In this document: in pieces, positions 17,183-25,107 of the stretch | Position numbering within the stretch: the first letter of the stretch is position 1 | Layout: each line of letters starts with the position of its first letter | Origin: Bacteroidales bacterium | Lineage (GTDB): Bacteria; Bacteroidota; Bacteroidia; Bacteroidales; P3 | Length of the DNA: 64,000 nt | Reading direction: 5' to 3' | Assembly (NCBI GenBank): GCA_024681475.1 | Contig: JAILAT010000037.1 | Span: 1 to 64,000, forward strand | The notes under the pieces: generated by a model | Told to the model about the DNA's origin: nothing | What the model saw: only the letters and a program-made list of their open reading frames with translations | The model's database searches: none | Translations under genes and position numbers: made by a program

Positions 17183-17950
17183 TTATTGTCTTTTTTGAGG
17201 ATTCCATTCGGTGAGCACGAGTGATGTGCTGTCGAACATGGCATAGTCGCGATGCTCGATCCAGTTGCCGACGTTGACATAGATGCCACCATCCAGTTCG
17301 CGCCTGACGGGTGTATGGCGATGGCCGAAAAGATAGTAATCGTAAGGGGTGAGGCCTTTTGTGCGACGTGCACGTTGCTGGGCCAGGCAGTATTGTGCAA
17401 TGCCTTCGCGGTCGTCGCCCAGATAGGTGTTGTGCAGTTTGTTGTGCGATTTGCGGCTGCTGTCCGACCAACTTTGGGCAATGGAGAACCCTATTTTGGG
17501 ATGTATGCCTGCAAAGAGCCACTGATTCAAGGGGCAACGGAAGATGCGCTTCATCAGGTTGTAGCTGTGGTCTTTCGGGTCCATCCCGTCGCCGTGGCCC
17601 AGCAGGAACAGCTTGCCGTCCCATTCCACAGTCAGGGGCTCGTTGTGCATCACCACTCCGACCTCTTTTTCCAGATAGTCGAACATCCACATGTCGTGGT
17701 TGCCGATAAAGAAATGGAACTCCACACCGTCGTCGACCATCTGCGCCATCTTGCCCAGCAGACGCACGAAGCCGCGAGGTACCACATGCTTGTAGCTGAA
17801 CCAAAAGTCGAAGATGTCGCCCAGCATCACCACACGGCATGCGTCGAGAGCGATGGCGTCGAGCCATGCCACCATGTCGCGCTCGCGTTGGCGGCTGTCG
17901 GGGCCACTGCCCAGGTGGGCGTCGGTGATGAAGTAAGTCTTGGTGCGCAT
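17183..17950 (-). CDS. lpxH: UDP-2,3-diacylglucosamine diphosphatase
   Basis: A 255-residue calcineurin-like metallophosphatase that hydrolyses UDP-2,3-diacylglucosamine to lipid X and UMP in lipid A synthesis, at the inner face of the cytoplasmic membrane. Metal-site motifs in order are DAHLGS (residue 10), LGDIFDFWFSY (44), FIGNHD (79), LGHGDGMD (117) and FGHRHTPV (about 205). The Trp-Phe motif after GDIFD is typical of LpxH. It lies between a DUF4369 lipoprotein gene (18 nt upstream) and the cysteine-motif membrane protein. Confidence 0.93.
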   Translation of the reverse strand: MRTKTYFITDAHLGSGPDSRQRERDMVAWLDAIALDACRVVMLGDIFDFWFSYKHVVPRGFVRLLGKMAQMVDDGVEFHFFIGNHDMWMFDYLEKEVGVVMHNEPLTVEWDGKLFLLGHGDGMDPKDHSYNLMKRIFRCPLNQWLFAGIHPKIGFSIAQSWSDSSRKSHNKLHNTYLGDDREGIAQYCLAQQRARRTKGLTPYDYYLFGHRHTPVRRELDGGIYVNVGNWIEHRDYAMFDSTSLVLTEWNPQKRQ

Positions 17951-17968
17951 TGTGACTGCTTTTGGTGG

Positions 17969-18745
17969 CTACATCATTTGTGCCTGCTGCATTCTTATTT
18001 CGCTCTGTGTGCGGTCGAAGCGGGCTTTGAAATATTGGGTATGAGGATTGTCGGGGTTGTTTTCCATGAGTCCGTTGAGCACCTGCTCAAAAATATCCAT
18101 ATCACGCGAGGCGTTGAACACGCGACTCGAGTGGTTGAATGGAGCATCTAGGGCATACAGGGTGCTTAGCGAGCCCTGGTTGTCCTCGATGAATTGATAG
18201 AGGGTGGTGTAGACCAGCTGGTATTCCACCATGAACAGCGAGTCCGTCTCCTTGTGCGCTTTTTCGTAGTCTTTTTTGTTCATGGAGCTTTGGTTGGCCT
18301 TGTCTGTTTCGGCCAGGTCGTGGATGAAATTGTTGGCATCGTTGATCTGCGCCTGTATTTGCCACAGCAGCTGCGACTCGGGAGAGCCGTTGACCATGTA
18401 GGTTTGGTCTAGCCGCTCGTAGTCGCCTGTCAACGTGATCTCCTCGCCATGGTTGGGTAGCAGCACGATGTAGACATATTCACTGCTGTGCAGACTGTAG
18501 AATGTCTGATAGCTCATCGTTCCTGAATAGTTGAAATGCCCCTTGGCGTCGCAACGTATCGAGTCGACGAACTGCTCGCCGTTGTCGGCTGTCATCTCGG
18601 TGATATACAGCGTCTTGTTGGAGGCGTTGTCCAACGTCCCTTCAAGGGAGAATCCATTGTCGTCGGCTCCTTTCTTGCTGCCGCAGGAGGCCAGCAGCAT
18701 GATACCGAGCGCTAGGGCTATGAGCTGGATGGTGTGTTTCTTCAT
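17969..18745 (-). CDS. DUF4369-type lipoprotein without a thioredoxin domain
   Basis: A 258-residue lipoprotein (lipobox LLASC, Cys21). The first part resembles the DUF4369 domain (strand-rich, FSLEGTLDNASNKTLYI), usually the N-terminal half of ResA/TlpA-like thiol-disulfide oxidoreductases in this phylum. The rest is helical and ends at the point where a thioredoxin domain would normally begin; no CxxC is present. So it is either a stand-alone version or a truncated relative. It is transcribed with lpxH. Confidence 0.72.
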   Translation of the reverse strand: MKKHTIQLIALALGIMLLASCGSKKGADDNGFSLEGTLDNASNKTLYITEMTADNGEQFVDSIRCDAKGHFNYSGTMSYQTFYSLHSSEYVYIVLLPNHGEEITLTGDYERLDQTYMVNGSPESQLLWQIQAQINDANNFIHDLAETDKANQSSMNKKDYEKAHKETDSLFMVEYQLVYTTLYQFIEDNQGSLSTLYALDAPFNHSSRVFNASRDMDIFEQVLNGLMENNPDNPHTQYFKARFDRTQSEIRMQQAQMM

Positions 18746-18786
18746 AAGAGGTCTTGTTTTTTGATGCTAACGAGGAATGGTTCTTT

Positions 18787-19719
18787 TTATTTTTCGCCAA
18801 GCAAAAAATCTGCCACCGTCATGGCAGCCATGGCTTCCACCACCACGGCGGTGCGGGGCACATGGCAGCGGTCGTGGCGCCCTGCCAGGGTTAAGGTCTC
18901 GATATTTCCTTTGTTGTCAATGCACTCTTTGGGCTTGGCGATGCTTGCCACGGGATGGAAGGCCACGCGGCACACCACTGGCATGCCGTTGCTGATGCCT
19001 CCCTGCACACCGCCGCAGTGGTTGCTTTGTGTGGTGTGGTCGGGATTCCAGCGGTCGATGTATTCGCTGCCCTGCATGCGTGCGGCGGCAAATCCGGCAC
19101 CCATCTCGAAGCCGATGGCCGAAGGGATGCTCATCATCGCCGCTCCTAGACGCGCGTTGAGTTTGTCGAAGACGGGGTTGCCGTAGCCGGCTTTGAGACC
19201 CGTGATGGTGCACTCCACAACGCCGCCGGCGCTGTCGCCTTCGCCAGCGGCGCCCTGCTCCACCACTTTGGAGCTGATGGCTATCTGCCTGGTGCAGAGC
19301 AGTATCTTGGCGATGGAGCCACCCACCACTCGCGCCGCTGTCTCGCGGCCCGAAGCGCGGCCGCCGCCACGCCAGTCGCGAAGGCCGTAGCGTTGCTCCC
19401 AGGTGTAGTCGGCGTGGCCCGGTCGTTGCAGCCGTTGCAAGGCGGCATAGTCCTCGCTGCGCACATCGTGGTTGCGGATGAGGAAAGCGATGGGTGTGCC
19501 CAGCGTTACGCCGTCGAGCAGTCCCGACAGCATTTCCACCTCGTCGGGCTCCCGACGCGAAGTGCCGAGGACGTTGTCGTGACGACGTTGCATCTCGCCG
19601 GCAATGAAGTCGGTGTCGATATGGATGCCTGCAGGGAATCCGTCCACCACGCCGCCGATGGCGGCGCCGTGCGACTCACCGAAGGTGGTCAGCCTGAAAT
19701 TGTTGCCGAAGGTGTTCAT
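18787..19719 (-). CDS. aroC: chorismate synthase
   Basis: A 310-residue enzyme making chorismate from EPSP with reduced FMN, the last shared step of aromatic amino-acid synthesis. Family signatures are GESHGAAIGGVVDGFPAG near residue 14, RPGHADYTWEQRYG (about 99), GGGRASGRETAARVVGG (about 116) and SNHCGGVQGGISNGMP (about 231). It is shorter than the usual 350-360 residues; the missing length appears to lie in the middle, after GGSIAK, where the insert before the EQGAAGEGDSAGG segment is short. All recognisable catalytic motifs remain. Confidence 0.93.
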   Translation of the reverse strand: MNTFGNNFRLTTFGESHGAAIGGVVDGFPAGIHIDTDFIAGEMQRRHDNVLGTSRREPDEVEMLSGLLDGVTLGTPIAFLIRNHDVRSEDYAALQRLQRPGHADYTWEQRYGLRDWRGGGRASGRETAARVVGGSIAKILLCTRQIAISSKVVEQGAAGEGDSAGGVVECTITGLKAGYGNPVFDKLNARLGAAMMSIPSAIGFEMGAGFAAARMQGSEYIDRWNPDHTTQSNHCGGVQGGISNGMPVVCRVAFHPVASIAKPKECIDNKGNIETLTLAGRHDRCHVPRTAVVVEAMAAMTVADFLLGEK

Positions 19720-19736
19720 GGTTTCTGGCGCGTATT

Positions 19737-19795
19737 GGTCTTATAGGACATACAGGTCTTATAGGTCTTAAAAGTTCCTATAGGTCTTGTATGTT
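19737..19795. repeat. cluster of GGTCTT(ATA) direct repeats
   Basis: Four copies of GGTCTT, three followed by A or ATA, begin at 19737, 19755, 19764 and 19783, with a TCCTATA between the third and fourth. The array lies between aroC and the FKBP gene. The same words, in mirrored order, build the hairpin at 51595-51638. Confidence 0.6.
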
Positions 19796-19800
19796 TAGTT

Positions 19801-19824
19801 ATGGGGAGCCCTTTGGACTCCCCA
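19801..19824 (-). terminator. hairpin after the FKBP gene
   Basis: An inverted repeat ATGGGGAG/CTCCCCAT with one unpaired base in the inner stem. It sits just after the stop of the minus-strand isomerase gene. There is no clear T tract, so termination strength is uncertain. Confidence 0.45.
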
Positions 19825-19829
19825 TAAAC

Positions 19830-20678
19830 TTATTTTACTTCAAGCAGTTGCACGTCGAAAATCAGCGTAGATCCAGGGGGGATGTCGCCGGCTATATGGT
19901 CGCCGTAGCCTAGCTCGGAGGGAATGTAAAAGATGTAATGCGAACCCTCGTTCATAAGCTGCAGACCTTCGATCCATCCGGGGATGACGCCTCCCACGGA
20001 GAACTCAGCAGGCTGTCCGCGGTCGACGCTGCTGTCGAACTTCGTGCCGTCAATAAGCGTGCCGGTGTAGTGCACTTTCACAATGCTGTTTTTGGTGGGT
20101 TTCTTGCCGGTGCCACGCTCCACGATTTTGTATTGCAGTCCGCTGGCAGTGGTATAGATACTTTTGCTCTTGGCATTCTCTTTGAGGAATGCGGCGCCAG
20201 CCTCTTTGTTTTTGCCCAGCGATGCCATCATCTCTTCCTCGTGCTGGCGTTGACGCTGCTCAAACTCGCTCTGGAAACGGCGCAGCAACGGCTGCATCAC
20301 CTCTTGACCCCAGTTGTTGCGACCTTCTGCCATGTCGACCAGCGACTGGCCGGCAGCCTTGAGGTTGATGCCGAGTTTCTGTTGTGTCCAGGCGTTGCCC
20401 ATATCTTTGCCGATGGCGTAAGAGGCCGAGTCGTTGAAGTCTTTCAGTTTGATGGGCTCGTTCTTGCTCTTCAGTTCGGCTTGTACTTGGTTCAGTTTGT
20501 TCTGTGTGGCGTTGGACTCTTTGAGCAGGGCTTCGTAGGCGTCGGCTTTCTGTTTCAGCTGGTAGTAGTAAGCCTCGTCCAAGGTGGCTTTGCCTTTCTT
20601 GATTTTTACGTCAGGGGCTTGTGCCAGCACTGCAGTGGCGCAGGTCAATGCGCATAAAATGATGGTGATTTTTTTCAT
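19830..20678 (-). CDS. FKBP-type peptidyl-prolyl isomerase, periplasmic
   Basis: A 282-residue exported isomerase, FkpA-like. The signal peptide starts at MKKITIILCALT and is cleaved near VLAQ. A helical FKBP N-terminal dimerisation region (about residues 60-180, with SASYAIGKDMGN) precedes the catalytic FKBP domain (about 185-282) containing VKVHYTGTLIDGTKFDSS, GGVIPGWIEGLQLM, IPSELGYG and the closing GSTLIFDVQLLEV. It assists folding of exported proteins. The ATG at 20678 is chosen from the signal peptide; the frame is open upstream but the added sequence is not protein-like. Confidence 0.92.
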   Translation of the reverse strand: MKKITIILCALTCATAVLAQAPDVKIKKGKATLDEAYYYQLKQKADAYEALLKESNATQNKLNQVQAELKSKNEPIKLKDFNDSASYAIGKDMGNAWTQQKLGINLKAAGQSLVDMAEGRNNWGQEVMQPLLRRFQSEFEQRQRQHEEEMMASLGKNKEAGAAFLKENAKSKSIYTTASGLQYKIVERGTGKKPTKNSIVKVHYTGTLIDGTKFDSSVDRGQPAEFSVGGVIPGWIEGLQLMNEGSHYIFYIPSELGYGDHIAGDIPPGSTLIFDVQLLEVK

Positions 20679-20775
20679 CTTTTTGTGTATTGTTTCTCTT
20701 TGTACCAAAAGCAGTTTGGAACGTTCTGTGGGTGTGCTCCAAACTGCTCTTGTGTGTTGTTGTTTTCGAATTGGA

Positions 20776-21867
20776 TTACTTGTAAATCTTGGCGGGGGTA
20801 CCGTCGAGAACCTCTTTGCCGCAGATGGCCAATGCCAGCATCTCGTTCTCGCCTTTGTAGATCTTGACGGGGGCAATCCAGCCGACGCGTTTCTCGATCT
20901 CGGCCATCCAAGGTTTGCTGTAGGCAATGCCGCCCGTCAGCAGGATGGCGTCGACCTGACCGTTGACGACGGCGGCCAGACGGCTGATTTCCAGTGATAC
21001 CTGATAACAGAATGCGTCGACCAGCAGTTGGCATTTGGGGTCGCCCTTGCCGGCGCGGATCTCCACGTCGTAGGCATCGTTGGTGCCCAGATAGGCCACA
21101 AAACCACCTTCGGCGGTGATCATCTTCTTGACGTCGGCTTCGGTGTATTTGCCGCTGAAGCAGACCTCAATCAGCTTGCTGGCGTTGATGCTGCCGGCGC
21201 GCGTGGGCGAGAAAGCGCCCAGACCGCAGAGTGCGCGGTTCACCTCTACCACCTTGCCGTGGTTGTGGATACCGACGCTGACGCCGCCACCCATATGGGC
21301 GATGATGAGGTTCAGCTCGTCGTAGCGCTTGCCTACCTCACGGGCGTACAGCTTGGCGGTCATCTTCTGGTTCAGGCAATGCCAGATGACGCCTTCGCGG
21401 TTGGGGTCCATGTCGAACACGGGATGGCCGCTGATCTTGGCGATGGCAGGACGCTCGTCGACGATGCCGGGGTCGGCAATGTAGGCGTGAGCCAGTCCAA
21501 TCTCACGGCTGATGCTGTCGGAAATCAGTGCGCCAAGGTTGCAGGCGTGCTTGCCCTGGATGCCGTCGTGGCACTCCTGCTTCATCAGGTCGTTGACCTC
21601 GTAGGTACCCGACTCGCAGGGACGTGTCAGGCCGCCGCGACCCATGACGATGGCGATTTCGTCGGTGCTCACATTATGGCGTTGCAGCATCTCCAAAATG
21701 GATTTTTTGCGATAGTCGAACTGATCGGCCACCTCTTTGAACTGCTGTATCTCGCTGATAGGGTGACTTAAATTTTCGGTAAAAATTTCAGTTTCACCTT
21801 CGTAGATGGCACATTTTGTGGATGTTGCGCCAGGGTTGATAACCAAAGTGTATTTCCGTGTATTCAT
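20776..21867 (-). CDS. buk: butyrate kinase
   Basis: A 363-residue kinase of the acetokinase family interconverting butyryl phosphate plus ADP and butyrate plus ATP; it may also act on branched short-chain acyl phosphates. Motifs are VINPGATSTKCAIYEG at the N-terminus (phosphate 1 loop), AHMGGGVSVGIHNHG (about residue 190), FSPTRAGSIN (about 218) and LTGGIAYSK (about 305). The usual partner ptb (phosphate butyryltransferase) is not adjacent: the upstream side is a 227-nt AT-rich gap and a divergent cell-wall gene. TAACTTTG on the minus strand at 21904-21911 fits a -7 element. Confidence 0.94.
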   Translation of the reverse strand: MNTRKYTLVINPGATSTKCAIYEGETEIFTENLSHPISEIQQFKEVADQFDYRKKSILEMLQRHNVSTDEIAIVMGRGGLTRPCESGTYEVNDLMKQECHDGIQGKHACNLGALISDSISREIGLAHAYIADPGIVDERPAIAKISGHPVFDMDPNREGVIWHCLNQKMTAKLYAREVGKRYDELNLIIAHMGGGVSVGIHNHGKVVEVNRALCGLGAFSPTRAGSINASKLIEVCFSGKYTEADVKKMITAEGGFVAYLGTNDAYDVEIRAGKGDPKCQLLVDAFCYQVSLEISRLAAVVNGQVDAILLTGGIAYSKPWMAEIEKRVGWIAPVKIYKGENEMLALAICGKEVLDGTPAKIYK

Positions 21868-22094
21868 ATTTTTGTTGTTTTTTTATTATTCAATTTCAAT
21901 TTGCAAAGTTAGCAATTTTTCTTCAATGGTGATTATTTTTTTTGTCCCCAATGTCTTTTTTTTACGAAAAAAATGTTGATAATTTTATTTAATACTTTGA
22001 TAATGTTAATGTTGTGATGGGGCTTTAATCTTAAAATATTTTTATGATATAATAAATGTTTCAATTTATAGTTATAATGATAAAAAATAATGTC

Positions 22095-23669
22095 ATGAAA
22101 TATCGTTTTCATCATATAGTGTTGTCGTTGCTTTTGTTGACTGTGGTGCTGTGGCCCGGCAAGGCGCAGGCCCAGCAGCCCAACAACAGTATCGACACCT
22201 CTTATTTTCAGGCTGTTGACGCCGCCAACTACGACAGCCTGCTGCTGAATTTCTATATGCGGCATTATGCCAAGACGGCCAAGAACCACATGGATCGCCG
22301 CGCCACGCAGTATTATGCTGACTTCGACAACATCCCCGACTCGGTGTTCATCAAGCGGCTGAACGATATGCACATGGTGGTGCCCATGTCGTACAACGCC
22401 GATGTGAGGGCCTACATCAAACTGTACGTCCGCATCATGAGCCGCCGTATTGAGGCCATGCTTTCACTTTCGGAGTATTATTTCCCCATGTTCGAGGAGA
22501 CTCTCGACCGCTATGGCATGCCCGAGGAGTTGAAATACCTCACCATCGTGGAGTCGGCGCTCAATCCGCAGGCCACTTCGCGCGCCGGCGCTGCCGGATT
22601 GTGGCAGTTTATGTACAAGACAGGCAAAGAATACGACCTGGAAGTCAATTCCTTGGTCGACGAGCGACGCGACCCCTACAAGTCTACCGTCGCTGCGGCA
22701 CGCTTCCTGAAACGTCTCTATGAGATCTATCACGACTGGAATCTGGCGCTGGCGGCCTACAATTGTGGCCCCGGCACCGTCAACAAGGCCATCGCCCGCT
22801 CGGGAGGGAAGACTTCGTTCTGGGAGATATACCCTTATCTGCCTCGCGAGACGCGTGGCTATGTCCCCGCCTACATCGCTGCCGTTTACTCCATGAACTA
22901 CTACCATGAGCATGGCATCACCGCGCCACACTACCAGCTCCCTGTGCACACCGATACGGTAAACATACACAATGATGTGCATTTTGCCATTGTCGAGAAG
23001 GTGACAGGCGTCCCTGTCGACCAGTTGCGCCAGCTCAATCCGCAGTATCGTGCCGACATCATCCCTGCTGCGTCGCGCCAGTATACGCTCTGCCTGCCTT
23101 CCAACAAGGTGGCTCCGTTCTTGAAAAACGAGGACTCCATCTATCGCGCCTCGAAGGACACCATCGCCAAGCGCACCACGGTGTCGCTGTCGAACACCAC
23201 GATGATATATCACACAGTGCGCAAGGGCGAGACAGTGAATTCGGTGGCTCGCAAGTATGGTGTCGCGGCTGCCAATCTTCGTCGCTGGAATGGCTTGCGC
23301 AGCAAGAGTACGCTGCGCGTGGGCCAGAAACTCAAAATCTATCTGCCCGCACCGAAGGTCGAAGCGGCCGAGGCCAGCACGGCCACTGTTGCCGACTCGA
23401 CAGCCGCTGCCACCGACTCGACGGCTCAGACCGCAGCGGCGCAGGCAGAGCAAAAGCCAGTTCAGGAGACAAAACCTGCCAACGCCACCAAGCCAGCTAA
23501 CCAGAGCAACGCAAACAAGTCGCAACAACCTGTGTATTACACCGTAAAGAAAGGCGACTCGCTCTCTTCCATTGCTGCCAAGAACCATACCACGGTGGCC
23601 AAAATCAAACAATTGAACAATCTTAAATCCGATGTCATCCAGGTGGGCAAGCGCCTGCGTGTGAAGTGA
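22095..23669 (+). CDS. MltD-like lytic transglycosylase with LysM domains
   Basis: A 524-residue exported murein lyase. The signal peptide ends near AQAQQ. A goose-lysozyme-like SLT domain follows with the catalytic Glu in LTIVESALNPQATSRAGA, then GLWQFMYKTG and ALAAYNCGPGTVNKAI. The C-terminal part has two clear LysM repeats that bind peptidoglycan (YHTVRKGETVNSVARKYG and YYTVKKGDSLSSIAAKN) separated by an Ala/Pro/Gln linker. The ATG at 22095 is chosen because MKYRFHH starts a proper signal peptide. It leads a plus-strand group with divIC and an NlpC/P60 lipoprotein. Confidence 0.94.
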   Translation: MKYRFHHIVLSLLLLTVVLWPGKAQAQQPNNSIDTSYFQAVDAANYDSLLLNFYMRHYAKTAKNHMDRRATQYYADFDNIPDSVFIKRLNDMHMVVPMSYNADVRAYIKLYVRIMSRRIEAMLSLSEYYFPMFEETLDRYGMPEELKYLTIVESALNPQATSRAGAAGLWQFMYKTGKEYDLEVNSLVDERRDPYKSTVAAARFLKRLYEIYHDWNLALAAYNCGPGTVNKAIARSGGKTSFWEIYPYLPRETRGYVPAYIAAVYSMNYYHEHGITAPHYQLPVHTDTVNIHNDVHFAIVEKVTGVPVDQLRQLNPQYRADIIPAASRQYTLCLPSNKVAPFLKNEDSIYRASKDTIAKRTTVSLSNTTMIYHTVRKGETVNSVARKYGVAAANLRRWNGLRSKSTLRVGQKLKIYLPAPKVEAAEASTATVADSTAAATDSTAQTAAAQAEQKPVQETKPANATKPANQSNANKSQQPVYYTVKKGDSLSSIAAKNHTTVAKIKQLNNLKSDVIQVGKRLRVK

Positions 23670-23711
23670 CGGGATAAGGATATGAATAACAGATAATCAA
23701 GCAAGTGTCAC

Positions 23712-24032
23712 ATGGTCAATATCAAAGATAACAAGATCTTCAAGGTGGTGACGAACAAATATTTCGTCACGCTGACAATCTTCCTGATACTCATCCTGTT
23801 TGTCGACGAAAATAATCTGCGGCTAACCCGTTCGCTCAAGCGTGATGTCGCCGAGTTGCAGCGCACCGTCGATACGTTGAAGCAAGGCATCGTGCAGGAC
23901 AGCATCCGCGCCGAGAGTCTGGTGGACGACATGGATTCCATCGAGCGCTACGGCCGAGAAAAATACTACATGAAGCGGGAAAGCGAAGATGTCTTTGTGG
24001 TGCAGCACGCCAATCAGGGCAAGAAAAAGTAA
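23712..24032 (+). CDS. septum formation initiator, DivIC/FtsB family
   Basis: A 106-residue bitopic division protein: a short cytoplasmic N-terminus, one membrane helix (YFVTLTIFLILILFV), a leucine-zipper coiled coil (LRLTRSLKRDVAELQRTV) and the family ending ERYGREKYYMKRESEDVFVV. FtsB/DivIC works with FtsL and FtsQ/DivIB in the divisome. Lying between a lytic transglycosylase and an NlpC/P60 endopeptidase gene, it fits a wall-remodelling and division cluster. Confidence 0.93.
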   Translation: MVNIKDNKIFKVVTNKYFVTLTIFLILILFVDENNLRLTRSLKRDVAELQRTVDTLKQGIVQDSIRAESLVDDMDSIERYGREKYYMKRESEDVFVVQHANQGKKK

Positions 24033-24065
24033 GGGCAATACTTATCCACTCAATATCACGTTGTT

Positions 24066-24677
24066 ATGAACAAAAAGATACTCCTTGTACTTCCGCTGGT
24101 GGCAATGCTTTTCACTTCGTGCAATGCGGTGAAGCGTTTTTTCAACACCGATCTCTCCGACGAAGATTACATTGTAGGCCAGCTCTATGCTGACGAATAT
24201 GTCAAAGAGCAGCCTGTCAAGATGAAGAAACCCTCTGCAAGTGGAGGCAATGAGGGCAACGCCGACAAGCTGGGCATCCCACTGAACGACAAGGACAATC
24301 GCAAACTCTATGCGGCCATTGAGAAATGGTTCGGCACCCCTTACCAGTATGGCGGTTGCAGCACCAGCGGTGTCGACTGCTCTTGTTTTGTGGGCAATAT
24401 TTTCAAGTCGGTCTATTCAATCAAATTGTCGCGCACCGCCAACGATATGACGGGAGATGTGAAACTGATAGGCCGTAGCCAGTTGCGTGAGGGCGACCTG
24501 GTGTTCTTCACCAACTCCAACGGTAAGGTGTCGCACGTGGGCATCTACCTCAAGGATAATATGTTCGCCCATTCTTCCACATCCAATGGCGTCTCCATCA
24601 GCACGTTGGAGAATTCTTACTGGAAAAAGCATTTCTACAAGGGTGGCCGCCACAAGGATGTGACTACCCAATATTGA
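24066..24677 (+). CDS. NlpC/P60 family lipoprotein endopeptidase
   Basis: A 203-residue lipoprotein (lipobox LFTSC, Cys19) with a C-terminal NlpC/P60 domain that cleaves murein stem peptides. The catalytic Cys is in SGVDCSCFVGNIF (about residue 102) and the His in KVSHVGIYLKDNMFAHSS (about 155); the domain begins at WFGTPYQYGGCS. It is in the same run as MltD and DivIC, with 33 nt to the gene before and 18 nt to the gene after. Confidence 0.93.
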   Translation: MNKKILLVLPLVAMLFTSCNAVKRFFNTDLSDEDYIVGQLYADEYVKEQPVKMKKPSASGGNEGNADKLGIPLNDKDNRKLYAAIEKWFGTPYQYGGCSTSGVDCSCFVGNIFKSVYSIKLSRTANDMTGDVKLIGRSQLREGDLVFFTNSNGKVSHVGIYLKDNMFAHSSTSNGVSISTLENSYWKKHFYKGGRHKDVTTQY

Positions 24678-24695
24678 TTTTTATACACTGATGTT

Positions 24696-25028
24696 ATGGC
24701 AAAGAACAAAGTAGGTGTTGTCTATTCCACCAATCCCGATTTCCAATACCAATATGAAGACGACGAGCTTCAGGTGGCCACGCTGCCGCCTCAGCAGCAG
24801 AAGCTGCGCGTAAGCCTCGACCGCAAACAGCGTGGCGGCAAGCAGGTGACGTTGGTCAGCGGTTTTGTGGGTACCGACGACGATCTTGCCGATTTGGGCA
24901 AGATGCTGAAAACCAAATGCGGTGTCGGCGGCAACGCCAAAGACGGTGAAATCCTTATTCAGGGCGACCACCGCGAGAAGGTGGTGGCGCTGCTCACCGC
25001 TTTAGGATACAAGGCCAAGCAGGTGTGA
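24696..25028 (+). CDS. SUI1/YciH-type translation initiation factor
   Basis: A 110-residue protein: a short acidic N-terminus then a SUI1 (eIF1-like) domain with LDRKQRGGKQVTLVSGF, KMLKTKCGVGG and GEILIQGDHREKVVALL. Bacterial relatives (YciH) influence start-site choice on ribosomes under stress in E. coli; the role here is inferred from the family. It is the last gene of the plus-strand run, closed by a strong bidirectional terminator. Confidence 0.93.
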   Translation: MAKNKVGVVYSTNPDFQYQYEDDELQVATLPPQQQKLRVSLDRKQRGGKQVTLVSGFVGTDDDLADLGKMLKTKCGVGGNAKDGEILIQGDHREKVVALLTALGYKAKQV

Positions 25029-25049
25029 TCGGCATACGGGGTGACAAAA

Positions 25050-25089
25050 TAACAGCAGCGGCCAGACACTTGTCTGGCCGCTGCTGTTA
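25050..25089. terminator. bidirectional terminator between SUI1 and the aminotransferase
   Basis: An 18-bp perfect GC-rich stem (25050-25067 and 25072-25089) with a 4-nt ACTT loop, between two convergent genes. It can end transcripts from both sides; the plus side is followed by a T/G-rich stretch. Confidence 0.85.
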
Positions 25090-25107
25090 TTGTTGTTGTG
25101 GTGACCA

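Noticed and set aside
17183-17867. 5' half of a 467-codon minus-strand frame overlapping lpxH
   Set aside because: The overlapping part is Arg/Pro-rich shadow sequence; the real gene begins at 17180 just after the lpxH stop.
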